64,000 nt of DNA from contig BDSI01000009.1 in the NCBI GenBank assembly GCA_003117195.1, positions 682,001 through 746,000 of the forward strand, written 5' to 3'. This DNA is from Eudorina sp. 2006-703-Eu-15 (Eukaryota; Chlorophyta; Chlorophyceae; Chlamydomonadales; Volvocaceae). Position numbers and translations under genes: made by a program. The notes under the pieces were generated by a model that saw only the letters and a list, made by a program, of their open reading frames with translations, was not told the origin of the DNA and did no database searches. Shown here piece by piece: positions 1 to 12,619 of the stretch (within the stretch, counting starts at the first letter, position 1; every line of letters starts with the position of its first letter).

Positions 1-843
1 ATGCACGCCATGCCCGCTCTTGCAATATTTGACATGCATTTGTTGTGTAAATAAAGACTTGAGCGAGCTTGGCCCAAGCTGGAGAGATGAGAAGGAACCA
101 GGACGACCTGCTCCACCGCTTGACGCGCACCGGTCCGTACGTCGCAGCGATTAAGTCCTTTACGATATGGACAGTGGCGTGGATGTACTTGAAGAGGTGC
201 GTCAGTCCCTGTGCTTGGGAGTTCTGTTGAGGCAAAGTCCGAGGGTCTAGGCGTGGAAGTTTCCTGGTTGTTTTAAACCAATACATAGTGAGGGGTGTTT
301 GCATAATATTTTTGTGCACCGTGCGCTTTTTCTTTCCCGACCCGAAAGCTGAATCGTTCTGGCGTCTAGCCTTACAGCTGATGACTTGAGTGAGGACATA
401 AAAGCGGGGCACATTTCTGTCTGGGAGCTCACCTAGGACGTCTTTTGTGTCAAAACTCCGCAACTAGCGTGGCTTGCGCCGGCGGACTCCGTTTGCGGGC
501 TCGGCAAGCGCAGTGGGATGCGTTCATTTCCGTCACGAAAACTAGGCTGCGGGTTGGTCAACCTCGGGGCGCACACCTTCTCTTGGACGTGAGTGGGGGT
601 TTTGCTTCTTCACTGTGGTGGTGGTACCGCAGCCATCCCAGTGCCCCACTCAATCAAGTCTACAGCTAATGTGGCAGCAGTACCCCGGCAGTGTTTGCAA
701 TCTCCCCGCGACCAGTTAGGGTTGGTACCGTCCAGGCGCTGGCACCGCAGTCTGCGGAATTCCGTGGTGGTGTTGCGGGGAAAGGCTGCAACCAACTGCT
801 TCTGTGCGCTGACTCTTGCTCCTGCCTCCTACCCTTTGGCCAG
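1..843. other. Region upstream of the first resolved exon
   Basis: A TGTAA followed by AATAAA-like sequence lies at 46-55, close to the window start. TGTAA is the usual polyadenylation signal in Chlamydomonas, so the first bases may be the 3' end of a gene to the left, or intron of the gene that becomes visible at 844. Short open frames at 445-669 and 593-843 show no recognisable domain. I cannot place exons here. Confidence 0.3.
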
Positions 844-2390
844 GGTTGCAGACCAGGTGATGTGCACGGCGGAGGTTGACCGGTACCATGGTCACTTGAC
901 ATTTCTTCGCGCTCTACTCCCTGAGTACCCATGCCCACCGCCGGACCAGCTGCTGGGTGTCGCTTTCAAAGGACTGGCCTACTTTGCGATGCGCCCACTG
1001 GTCGCAATATGGTGCCACGTTCTCATAGCCCTGAATGGCTTCGAGGAGCAGGCGATGTCCATGGTCTGCCTCACCAACATGATCTTCACCCTCTCATCGG
1101 TCCTGGTTCTGAGCCGCCGTGCTCGGTTGATGACGCGCCGCCTTTTCCTCTTGGCGCCGATCTTCATCCATCATGTACTCTCAACGCTTCCGTTGCTGAA
1201 TCTACGGCACGGGGGCGTTCCTTCTTTGCTGGCGCGCCAAGTCCCCCATCGCCCGATTTTCGTGCTGTACTTCGCGCTGACGGGGGTAAGGATTCGGGTG
1301 GTGAAACGAAGATAACGAAGTTGTATGAGAAGAGCATGTCGCCAGATCCGATGCAGCACGTCCGCAGGCACTCTGAAGGGAGGCACCCGATCGCACGACT
1401 TGTGAGTACTGCCCGCCGCGCTTCCTCTGGTCCCTGCAGGCGAGCTGGTGGGAGGTGGCTGCGGCCGCCGCGGTGGCACTGGGCTCTACTGTGGCGACGA
1501 CAGTGCTGCTGCTGAGGGCTGGCGTACCCATTCACTACGAACCGTTCCGTGTTTGTGTGCATGTGAGATGGGGTTATGGCTGTCTGTTGGACAATGGGGA
1601 TAAGGGGCACGGTTGATATATTAGTGGACGGAGAGGGCTGCGCTGGCAACCGGGACAACGATCAGATTACATCGTACATGCCAGTAATTGTAGCATACTC
1701 GGAAACGCCGTAGAGCTTGGGGGTAAAGATGCATTAGGATAAAGGCCAAGTCATTATGCAGCTTGTGTCCTCGGTCTATTTACGTTGCCGGCCACAGGTT
1801 GGTGACGACGATCACTTGTCCCGCATTGGTCGACCGTGGTTTCCAGAAAGTGACGCAGCGACCTTGGTCTAGGTTACAGCTTCACAAAGCGCTGCGCGCC
1901 ACCGCATTGCATAGGTTGTTGGCAACCCTGCCACGGGCTCCCTGGGCGTGCATTGACGCGCATGTGCTTGCTGTGGCCATTCCCGCAGATCACGCTGGCC
2001 TCCTTGGCAGCCATCGCGTGGGCGGCGCTGTGGGACGGGGTACTGTCCTTTCGCACTTTGCTACGTGGCATGCGCAGGGACGGTGGCTCTTCCACCGCGC
2101 CGGGTCGTTCTGAGCTCGTGGATCAGTACGACCTACCAGGCCCCATGGAACGCGCGCAAGAGGGGCTCGCAGGCACTACCCCGCATGCGGGCCTGCCATG
2201 GCCGATGGGGCGTGCTGGACAAGTCGAAGCAGCGTTGGATTGGGTGAGCGCGACGTCTGCCGGGAAGGTCAGCGCCAAACGGCGACAGGCGAGCGCGGCG
2301 ACTGCGTCAAGTCGCCGCACGGCACCGGGGAGGGCCAAGGTGGAAGGCGGCGACGTGCGGAAGCGGAGAAGGTGGGTGCGGCGGAAATGA
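844..2390 (+). CDS. Polytopic membrane protein, C-terminal exons (5' part unresolved)
   Basis: Three exons can be joined in frame: about 844-1285 (donor GTAAGG at 1286), 1440-1562 (acceptor CTGCAG, donor GTGAGA) and 1989-2390 (acceptor CCGCAG, stop TGA at 2388). Both junctions are phase 0. A further exon around 1850-1960 is possible. The product has five or six hydrophobic stretches, including AYFAMRPLVAIWCHVLIAL, MVCLTNMIFTLSSVLVL, RLFLLAPIFIHHVL, VAAAAAVALGSTVATTVLLL and ITLASLAAIAWAAL, and ends in a very basic tail (RKRRRWVRRK). The pattern LPxYPxPxxxL followed by closely spaced helices resembles the membrane region of the next gene (8452-9430), so this may be the 3' end of a tandem paralogue; that is inference. 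No enzymatic motif is seen. The N-terminus is not resolved. Confidence 0.5.
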
Positions 2391-2624
2391 CAAAGGCGAG
2401 CGTAGTTGCATCGGAATATGAACCAGACCGATGCGCGCTCAGGCGCAGGAGTGGTGTATCTTAGGCGGCATTGTTCGATATGTACGCGCTGGGGTGGCGG
2501 GTTGTCGGAACACGGCTAATCCAAACACGCGTTTCTGAACAGATATCTTGGTGAATAAGGTCAGGCGGGTCTAAGTGGTTGGGGTTCCTGCCACTGCCTT
2601 GCATGCGGTTGTGTCTCTGCGCAG

Positions 2625-5600
2625 ACGACGCAAGGTTGTGACGCCTGCAATCGAGCCGTCGGATCTGTGTGCTACGGATGACGCTACTGACAGCGATTGC
2701 GGAACCTCCGGTGCCAATTTTCTCGAAGAGCACTGCGCCTACAGCTGCGATTCCACTGAGTCAGCCGCTTCGAAATGCTGCCATGGCCATGACGGATGCG
2801 ACGGCCGTGGAATTGTCCCGGACTGCCGGGCAATCAGCGCAGCGAAGCGCTGGCCGCTTCGGCTGCTGTCGATGTTGCGGCGGCGCATGACATTGAGCCA
2901 CGGGCGAGACGTGTGCCCGCAACGGGTGACTCAGGTACCGGGGGGCTGCGCGGTGCCACGGCTTCGAACGGACGGGGAGTGCTGGACCGGAGCTCGCCAG
3001 CTGTCGGCGACACCTTCCGCAGCTCAGCAATCCGCGTCGACAGTCCGTCGCCGCTTCGCATCGCAGATCCGCCGGTCGGTGCTGCGCATTCGAATTGTCG
3101 GCGCCGACCCAGATCAGCTTCCTGCAAACTGGCGGGAGATAGTTTTTGAACACTTCAGTGGGAGGTGAGCTACGGCTGTGTGATACACGTAGGGGGGAAT
3201 GAGCTACGGCGGTGTGGTGGTTCGCTATGCGTGCAATTGCATGGGCCCTGGGTCATCCAGGAGGGCGCAGCAGCCCGACCCTGCTGCCCTGTTTTCACAG
3301 TCAAGGTGCTCATGGGACCCGGCATAATGTGCGCTGTATAGTTGCAAGGTTGCCGCGGGCAGTTACCAGCACACGGAAGGAGTGGCTTGAGCACGGACGC
3401 TGCAAAGTAGCGCAAAGGGTAGCGCAAAGTGGTGGATCGCCCCTGACTCCCGTGTCGTTCCGTTCCACAGGGACAGCAAGACCGGCGCCGAGGGCTACGC
3501 GCTTGATAACTACCTCGCCAGCGGCGTTGCCGTGCGCCGGGGCAGTATCTTCCTCACCGTGTCACTGGTGCAGCTGCCCAGCCAACACGACGGCGGCGAG
3601 GGCCCCAGCGGGGCGGGTGACCAGAACGGGCGGCGCAATGGCGCGGTCGCAGCAGCAGCGCCTGGAGATCCCTCCCGGCTAGCGCAGGGTCCGGCGCAGG
3701 TTGTAACCAGCAGCGCCTCGCCGCGGAGTCATGACAGTGAGGCCTCGTGGGCGTCCAGTCGCGTGGCGGGTGTGGGCGGCTATGGACAGGGTCATCAGGA
3801 TGCTGGATACCGGGCAATCAGTTCTGCTGCTGCTGCGGCGGCAGCGGCAGCGGCGGTAGCCGCGGCAGAAATGCGGGCTGCGTACCGCATGTCGTTATCG
3901 CAGCAGCAGATGCAGCAGCAGGAGCATCCGCCTGGGCATCGCCTCCGCGCGCTGGTCAGAACGGCAAGCGCCGGCGTTGGGGGCCGACAGGGTGCAGCGG
4001 CCCCAGTCACGCCCTTCGCCAGCAGCACCGACGGGCCCCCAGGCAGCCACGCGCGCAACTATACCGCAGGTGGCACCGCCGCCGCGCCCGTGACCGTGGC
4101 CGGCGGCAACCCCGCCGGTGAAGCACGCCACCTCTCAGGCTCGGGGCGCCCTTACCTGGGGCCTCACCTCCAGCCCACCTTCAGGTCGGTCGAAACCAGC
4201 GCTGGCGCCATGGGCAACACGCGGCCGCTGCACGGGTTCTACGGCGCAGGCGTCGCCGGCTACATGCCCGGGCGCCGGCGGATCGCCGGCGTGTGGCGAC
4301 CGGACCGGCGCACTTCCTTCCGCAGCAGCAGCAGCCCCTTGTCCACCCCGGGCAACAGCAACAACCCGTTGCTCGTTCTTGGCCCCACGGCCGCAGCCTC
4401 TATGTGCAACGGAAATACCGGCTTCGTGGGCGGCGTCACAGCGGGCCCCGCGGGAGGCTTGTCGGGAGGCCTCGTCCCGTTCTCACCGCCGCAGGCTTGG
4501 GCGGCGGCCCCGGCAGGGCAGGGACCGAGGCCAGGCCTTGGGCAAGGGCCGGCCGGCTTGCAGCAGCCGATGCGATACACGCCCCTCCTGTCGCCCTCGA
4601 TGCACACGCCCATACGCACCACCCTGGGCGCCTCTGTTGCGGGGGCCAGCGCAGTTGCAGGCGCCCGCGCGTTCTCCACGGACACCACACCGCCGCTGCA
4701 CAACCACGCGCAGTACCCGTACCCGGTGCTGTACCCACACCGCGGCAGCGCGGCGGCGCCGGCGCAGACCGGGTCGGCCCGCGCCGTTGGTGTCGTCGCC
4801 ACCGGGACTGCAGGCGGCTCCACCAACACCGCCACTACCACCACAACCCCTGCCACCACCACCAGCATCCAGGTGGCGCAGCTTCTGGACGCCATGCACC
4901 TCCGAAGCCGCGAGAACACCAGCCGGGAGGTGCGTCAGGGCTGTGCGCAGGGCGTGCTATCCGCGGTGAGCCAGCTGGACGGCGGAGTTCCGCTGCACCT
5001 CCGTCAGGTGCTGGGCCCTCGGAGTTGGGAAGCCGATGAGACGGGCGCCAGCAGCAGCTGGGAGGGCGAGGGCGCCTACGAGAGACCGCTGCCGCCGCCG
5101 ATGGTTCAGTCGTCGCAGCAGAGGCTGCAGCAGCAACAGCATGGCGCCGCACAGGGACCGCATGCTCAGGCGCCGATGCTGAGATGGATGGAGGAGATGG
5201 CGGCGGCGGCCAACGGTCTGTTTGTGCTGTCCGATGCGCCGTCGCCGCCACCGCTGGGCGGTCCCGGCATGGCCGGACCAGGACTGATGGCGCAGCCGGC
5301 GGCGGCGGCGGCGCAGCGCACGCAGGCGGGGAGCACGCTGCCGTCACACGCTGCGGCCGGCGATCCGCGCGGCGGGCTGCGCGGCTTCCAGCCCCCAGTG
5401 CCTGTGACCGGAGCGCTCCCTGGGGTCTCCATGGGCGGCGGCTACCCGGCGGCCGGAGCTGGCGGCATGTGGCCCCCGCCGCAGTCGCACACCGGCGGGC
5501 TGGCGGTCCTGGCGGGCCCTGCATCCCTACCAGTTCGGGACGTGGTCGTGAAGCCGATCCTCATCTGCAAGGCCCCGCTGGTGTGCGCTGAGGCGGCAGG

Positions 5601-8600
5601 CGATCTCGCCGCGAGCATCCCAAGCCCCGGGAATGCCGTGCCCGCCGGCGGCGATGCCGGCGGCGGCGGTGGCGGTGGCGGCGCCGTCGACGATACGGGC
5701 ACTAACAGCGGGCCCGACGTCGGCGGCGCACTTGCCGCGACTGCCACCGCCGCGGCGCCGGCCGTCAGCGTGCCCGGCTCTTCGGAATTGGAGCTCTCCC
5801 TCATGTGCGCACCCGCCACGGTTTCGGAGCTCAGCGTCATGCTGCGTTACTGCGGTCCCGCCAGCGTGTTCGGCGAGCAGACCTACCTGCCGGTGCAGCT
5901 CCAGCTGGACTCGTCGTCGCCCGCCGTCGCCGCCGCCATCCGGCTTCAGGCTGCCGCCACCGACCGCGACCGGCACGGCGGCGGCGACACGCAGGCGGCG
6001 CGTGACGTGACGGACGCCGCCACGGACCCGCTGCCGGCGCACGCGACCGTTCGGACGGTGCTGTCGGGGCTGGCGTGCCCCGGTGTGTTGTATGTGGAGC
6101 TCTGGCACGGGCCGCAGCTGTGCGCCTGCCTGCCGGTGCTGCTGCTGCCCGAGTCGGCGGCCGGCTGGGCCCACGAGGTGTGCAGCCTGTGGCAGCAGCA
6201 GGTGGACGAGGGCGAGGCGGAGGCGGCCCTGGACGACGTGCGGCGCGCGGGCGCGGCCGCCATGCCGGCGGCGGCGCACCAGGTGGTTGAGGACCTAGGC
6301 GGCTGGCTCACGTACGCTGCACACAAGCGCTTTGTCGCAGAGCGCGCGATGGCGGCTGCCACGGCGGCCGCGGCCGCGGCCGCGGCGGTCGCGTCCTCCT
6401 CCGCTGCGCTGTCGTCCCTGGGCATCTTCCGCGGGCCGCAGGGCTTGGGCGGCGTGCACACGGGCTACACGGGCTGCGGCGGTGGCATCGGCGCCAGCGC
6501 GCTGAGCACGGCCGCGACCATATCGCCGCCGCAGATGGGGGATGATTGGTATTCCGGCTGGCTGGGGGAGCTGATCTTTACGGATGCCACAACGGCATCG
6601 CCCTTTGCGCCCTCGCCGCCCGTTACGGCGGTTTTCCCTGTGGCCATGCTCGGCGGCGGCGGCGGCGCCGCCGCCGCCGGCATCCTGACCACCGGAAGTA
6701 CGGCACGGGGGGACGTCGCGCTGTCACCGTCGCAGCCACAGTCCCAGGCGCAGCTGCCGTTCTCTCTCATGCTGCCAGCAGCGGCAGGCGTGCCAGGTGG
6801 TCTTGGGATGCTGGCGGCGATGACTGACGCTGGCGCGGGGGCGGCAGCTCAGGCTATGCCGCCACCAGGCATGGGTGCGATAGGACCGACAATGCCGCTC
6901 GGCGGCGTGTCGTACGACGGCGGCGGCGTCAACGGCGCGTGCAACCGGGAGCTGTTCCACGACATGATGTTGCAGGAGGGTTACAACTGGCTGGCGGACT
7001 GCGTGGAGGCGGGCTGCTGCGGCCTGGCGGCGGCGCTGATGGACAGTTTGCTGGCGGCGGGGTGCACCGCTGGGGAGGTGGTTCGCACGTGCCGCTCCGC
7101 GGAAGGCCTGCCGCTCATCCACACGGCGATGATGTCCGGCAACCCGGACATGATGCAGCTGGTGTGGGGCTGGGGCGTCGCGTGCGGCATGGACCAGATG
7201 GGCTGGGCACCGCCGCCGGGCATGCCGGAGGCGCCGGGGCCGGCGGCGGCGGGGGCGCCGCCGCCGCCCACAGGCACGACTGGGTCCGGAGGCGCATTGG
7301 CAGCTGGCTGCAACGGCATGGGAACGGAACCCAACGGAAGCCAGCTGACGGGCTCGGGGTCGGCAGTTGCGGCGCGGCGGCAGGTGGAGGCGGACTTAGT
7401 TGCTGCGCGCAGCGCGCCGTTGGCGCCGCTGCTGGCCAGGCAAACCTACGGTGGCGCTGCCGCGGGTGCGGCGGCGGCGGCAGCCGGTGTGCACGCAGCC
7501 GTGGCGGCTGCGGAGCAGCCGACCGACAGTGCCGCCGATGCGAGCGGTGCCGGCAGGCCGTCAGTCGGCCGCGCGTTCCTGGACATGTGCGGGCTGCTAC
7601 CTGGAAAGCTATCCCGGGGGGAGATGTATCGCGTCTTGCTGGAAGGCCAGCGCCGCATCGTCAGAGCCCTGCGGGAGCACGCCCTCGGCGCGTCACGGCG
7701 TCTTGCCAGGCAGTCCGCAGACATCCGCGGCCCTGAAACCAACAGCGCCTCGCACCTCCACAGCCGCAGCATCGGCGCCGAGGCTGACAGCGCCGTCGTC
7801 AACAGTCCGGTCTTGCAGCAGGGGGGGCTGCGGCGCCGGGCGTGGTGGCTGGCTGGGGCCTGCCTTGCGCTGCGCCTCGGTGACGCGGTCGTGACTGCGG
7901 TGCACTCCCTGGTGCTGCGCGTCAACGTGTTGCATGTGGACGGAGGCGCGGAGGAGCGGCGCTTCCTCAGGTGCGTCGCGTGGGCCCGCCCTTCGCGGGG
8001 CGCGCTTGGTCGCGCTCGCTTGCTTGGGAGCGCGATGGAGGAGATAGGGGGTCGCGTGGGCTGGTTGCGGCGTTCGCGCGCCGCCTTGCGCGGCCTTTCC
8101 GTCCTAGGGGGTCGTGAGGCGGTCTCCCGTTTGGGAGCGCGGCGGCGCAATGCCCCGCATCAACCTCCCTGCCGTGCAACCCAGCCAAGCTGTGGTTCGA
8201 GGACCCGGCTGTAATCTGCTCTTGAAATGTCCGGACGGTGCACGGCATGCGACCGCATCCGATTTCAACACAGACACAGCCAGTGGGCGGGCTTCTCATT
8301 AAACACAGCCAGTGATCCCGGCACCCTGGCCTGCCCTTCCTAACTCACCTATCTGCCCACCTGCCTGCCCACCCACGCTTTTTACCTCCGCATCCCAACT
8401 TCCTCCCCTGCTCCGCTCCCTGCCCGTCCCCGCGCACTCCCCATGTCACAGCCACTTCCAACAACGTCACGGCTGGGTGTTTTCAGCCTGGTGCTGGTCC
8501 ATGATCCCCCTCTACGCGCTCATCCTGTGGCGGTGCCTGCGGGAGCGGCAGTGGGGTCAGCTGGCGCTCACGCCGCTGTGGATGTGGATGTACGTCGTGT

Positions 8601-11233
8601 GTGCGGCGCTCGACGTGGCGGGGGCCACCGCGGCCTACCGCAGCCGGACGGAGGCGATCGCGGCCACGATGCATCTGAGCCATTCGCTGTCCAAGGCCCT
8701 CCACTGCACGGGCCTGCCCTCCTACCCCATACCGGCGGGCCGACTGTACTGGTTGGACGTGCTGGCGTGCGCCACGCTGTCGGCGCTGTGCGAGCCGGTG
8801 GGTGGGGGGGGGGGCGTTTGGGTTCAATGCGAGACAAGCGTTCTGTGGGGGGAGGGGGTTGCCAGAAAGCTTGCAGACATATTGAAGCATGTGGGGGGGG
8901 TAGGGAGGGTAGGGGAGGGGGCGAAAGGGGCTGGTGTGGAAATGAACAGCAAGCCCTGAACGCATCCGGACGGACCAGCACGCACTGGCGGAGTGTGTGG
9001 GAGGGAGGGGAGGAGGGACACTGCAGGTTGTGGTTTGGGTCCGCAGAAGCTGGCCTGCGGATCCCAGATGTGGCTAGTGCTGTCAGGAAGTCCACGTCTG
9101 CGCAGCATGTATGGGCAGCAAATTGAGGGCTGCGCGGCCGTCTTCCCACGTTCGACCATTGCGCTGAAACCGCTCTGCGTTCCCTTGCCCACCAATATCC
9201 TATTTCCCCCCGTTCCCGCCCCCGCATGGGCTCTCCCGCCCTCCCGCATGTAGGTGCGCCTGAGCGTGGCCCTCCCGCTGCGCCTCGTCAACTTCGCCGT
9301 GTCCACCGCGCTCTACCGCGTCGCCGGCACCGCTGCGAGCATCCTGGAGGCCATGCTGCTCTCGGCCTCCTGCCACTGCTTCGGCCTGCTCATGCAGCAC
9401 GCCGTGGAGTCGCACTACCGCCGTTCGTTCGCCGCGCAGCACCCAGCGGCTGCCACCGCTGTGGACGGAGCCCCCCTGGCTGCGCCCACGGCCGCGGCGG
9501 TGCTGGCAGCACCGACGGACGGAGCTGCCCCGACGAAGCGTCAGGAACGCGTTGCCGGCGGTGCCTCCGTCGAGGATGCGAATGCCAGTAGAAGCGCGAG
9601 CAGCCGGGGGAGTGGGAGCGGCGGAGGCAGCGGGAGCGGGAGCAGGAGTGGCAGCTCCTCCAGGGTTGACTCTGGCCCTTTGCCGCTGCTGTTGCCGTCT
9701 CAGCAACATCGGGAAGGACAGGACGCTGATACCCCTCCGCAACCGCTTCTGTCTACGCCTCCGCCGCCGTGCGTACCCGCGTCCTTCGTGTCGCCCATGT
9801 CGTCCCCCTCCGCCTTCTTCTCGCCCTCTCCGCACTACCTGGCCCGCGAGCTGGATCCCGATGACGAGGACTGGACGGACAGCGAGCCCGCGTGTATCAC
9901 CATCGACGGCATGGCGGCCTCGGCAGCTACAGCCGCGGGGCTGAGGGCTGGCGCCGGCGGAATCGCCGTCGAAACCCTGGCCGCTCCTGGTCTTACGGGG
10001 GTCCCTGGCGACGGCGACGCAGCAGCAGGGCTGGGGTCCTATGCCGCGGCGAGGCCCCAGCCCGAGGCAGTCTTCGTGGCCTTCCCGCAGCTTCAGGAGA
10101 GGGACGGGGGGCATATGCGCGCCTACGGCCACGACCGCGGCGCCGCCGGCAACAGCAACGCCGCCGTTACTGCAGCCAGCGTCGGCAGCGGCAGCTGCGT
10201 CGGCGGCGGCTTTGGGCGGCGCTCGGCTGGGCTGGATTCGGCTGTGGTGGACCTGCGGGAGGACTTTCTGTTGCCCGACGGCCTGCAGGATTTTCCCGAC
10301 TCACCGAGCGGTTGGCCGCCCGTCTGGCACCATCACGCGCCGAGCTACGCCGCGCGACAACCCCACGTCTCGCTTTCGTCCCGCGCGCCGCTGCCGCGCC
10401 CTCCGCAGCCTCGGGCCTTTCCGCCGCCGAGCATGCCACCGCCGCGGCCGCAGCTCGAAATGGACTTGCCGCCGCCACAGCCACAGGAGCCGCAGCTACA
10501 GCAGCAGCGGCCCGAGGAGGCCAAGGCACAGCAGCAGGCGCATTCCGTAGGAGCGGCGGCTGTCTTGGGGCGCTGGGTGGGGCCTGAGGCGCAGGGACTT
10601 CAGCCCTCTGGGGATCTGTGCAGCGCCGAGGGTGTGGGGGGCTGGGAGGACAACGGACGGGACGTCGGCTGCTTACGCCTGTCGGGGCTGCTGCAGCTCT
10701 CGCTTCCCGGCTCGACTGTTCATACGGCTGCCCCCACAACCAACACCGCAGCCTCCGGGTTTGCGTCGGGGCTCTCGGCTAGCGGCCGGAGCAGCCCGCG
10801 CAGTGGCCCAATGCGGCGGCGCGATAGCGGCAGCGGCGGCGGCAGCTTTGCCAACCGTCGCACAAACCGTGGTGGGGGTGGGGGTGGCGGACGCGGCGCT
10901 GGCGGTGGTGGAGGCGGCAGTGGCGCGGCCGGCGAAAGCGCGCTGACAAGCCATCGCCGTGATGACATCTCCGGCGGCAGCGACGGCATCAACACGGGGC
11001 GCGGCAGCAACGGCAGCCACGGCAGCGGGCGGAGCACAGGCACAGGCGCGGGCGCTGGCCCTGCCGCCGGCGGCAGCAGCAGCCGTCTGAGCAGTGACAG
11101 CAGCAGCCGGGGAAGCGGGGGCAGCCTCCGGCAGCTTGTCTCCCGCGCCACGGGCTGGGTGGCAGGGACGCTCCGGCGCCGCAATCCGCGCATGGCAGGC
11201 GCCTCTGGCCGAAAAGCGGGAAGCGTGAGTTGA
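2625..11233 (+). CDS. SPL C-terminal-like ankyrin and polytopic membrane protein
   Basis: Visible exons are about 2625-3164, 3471-7970, 8452-8797 and 9254-11233 (stop TGA at 11231). All three junctions keep frame: AG|G at 3164/3471, AG|C at 7970/8452, phase 0 at 8797/9254. The first joined segment (LRIRIVGADPDQLPANWRE, then YALDNYLASGVAVRRGSIFL) matches in pattern the segment of plant SPL1/SPL12-type proteins with FKLFGKxPxxLP and IRPGCxxLT. About 5790-6330 matches the following SPL region (CPGVLYVELWHGPQLC, then EVCSLW, then DLGGWLTYA). At about 6945-7170 there is an ankyrin-like segment (GLPLIHTAMMSGNPDMMQLV). Four or five membrane helices follow (7840-9400), then a long Ser/Gly/Pro tail. 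Poly-Gln, poly-Ala and poly-Gly runs are frequent. No SBP-box zinc finger is visible in the window. The start is uncertain: an ATG or an upstream exon could lie before 2625. At over 2,400 residues it is longer than plant SPL proteins. Confidence 0.7.
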
Positions 11234-11570
11234 GGCCGGGCCAGTGGCCGGGCCGTTTATCACGCAGCGGTGGCCGAACCCGTCGAGGCGTTGAAACCGT
11301 GAAATCCTTGCGAGTACCGTACAGGTACATAGATCCATCAGATTATATCCTTCACTGCGGTCAGGGCCCAGTCCAGCGATCACTGGCGGGGGACGGGGGG
11401 AGCTAAGGTACCTGGGGGCAGACGGGTCAGAGTTTTGTCACATTCGGTACACGCATGGTATTGCTGCACTTGGCTTGTCGCGGGAGGGACTCTAGTCACG
11501 GCCCTCTACCGCCTACCTCAGTGAGTCTGTTATCCCTGGAGCGGCAGCCCATGGGTCCGCGCTCGCGCGT

Positions 11571-11720
11571 GCTTCAGGGTGCGTCAGGGTGCGTCAGGGT
11601 GCGTCAGGGTGCGTCAGGGTGCGTCAGGGTGCGTCAGGGTGCGTCAGGGTGCTTCAGGGTGCGTCAGGGTGCTTCAGGGTGCGTCAGGGTGCGTCAGGGT
11701 GCTTCAGGGTGCGTCAGGGC
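11571..11720. repeat. 10-bp tandem repeat (GCKTCAGGGT)15
   Basis: Fifteen consecutive 10-bp units; most are GCGTCAGGGT and four are GCTTCAGGGT. It lies about 340 bp after the stop codon of the large gene. The period keeps one frame open, but no gene is evident. Confidence 0.95.
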
Positions 11721-12347
11721 GCATGTGTGACGACCGTTGTTGCGTCGTGTGATTAATCAATCGATCCACCGCCTGAGTGTGTGCAAGACGCGCATGGACC
11801 TCGCATCACGTACGTCGTTCGGGACACTCGGAGCCCGCGGATATTTGGTTACGAGTCACGTGCTGCGGGTTGGGAGCGCGAGGGGACCGAGGCGGGGCAG
11901 GGCGCGCGTGCGGCTCGATCCACGCGGGCCCCGTCTCGTGGCTCGCGTCACATTGGGGGCCTGGGTCAGCCGCCCTTCCGCACATCAGCCGTTTGGCCCG
12001 CGGAGTGGGTGTGGCTCAGACCGCAAGGAGCATGGAGCAGTATTCATTTACGCCAGGGGGGCCAGGTCGTCCGGGCTTGCAATCCTTTACCACATGCAGC
12101 GAGCGTGAGCTCTGCTGAGGTGCCGGAAGGCTGCTGACCTCGCCGGAAGGGATGTGCGCGTTGGCCAGATGGTCGTTTGCGCGCCACACGGCCGAGCTGG
12201 GCAATGCGAAGGTCAGTAACCTCTTTGCCTATGGCCTAGAAACCTTCTAATCGGTTCTTGTAAGGTTGACCTTTGAATCGGTTCTTGTAAGGCTTAGGGT
12301 TTAGGTGCAGAGAGGCAAGGTGCGGTCCAGGGACGTGCCCTCGGTAC

Positions 12348-12348
12348 C

Positions 12349-12383
<35 letters not shown>
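12348..12383. repeat. (CTGT)n microsatellite
   Basis: Nine uninterrupted tetranucleotide units of CTGT. Confidence 0.95.
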
Positions 12384-12571
12384 TTTGGTGCAGAGAGGCG
12401 ACAGTTTGTTGGCTCGCTTGGTGCCGCCCACAGGGGTTGGACCAGGGTTGAGCCCTGCCGGGCGCGCCAGGAGTGTGTGTGTTTGCCAGGCGATCTCAAC
12501 CCGTAGGACCTATTTCGGCGATGATTGGCGTTGTAATTGGGTCAGTTCTTTATATATCAGGGGCCACATCC

Positions 12572-12619
12572 TGCGGTTCACGCCGCAATATATCAGGGGG
12601 CACGTCGGCGTGAACCGCA
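12572..12619. repeat. Perfect 14-bp inverted repeat with 20-nt spacer
   Basis: The arms TGCGGTTCACGCCG (12572-12585) and CGGCGTGAACCGCA (12606-12619) are exact reverse complements. A related short direct repeat, ATATATCAGGGG, occurs just before the left arm and again in the spacer. This could be a small hairpin-forming element or a MITE remnant. Confidence 0.8.

Noticed and set aside
9200..10739. Minus-strand open frames opposite the large gene
   Set aside because: Ala/Arg/Pro-rich shadows caused by high GC at third positions of the plus-strand exons.
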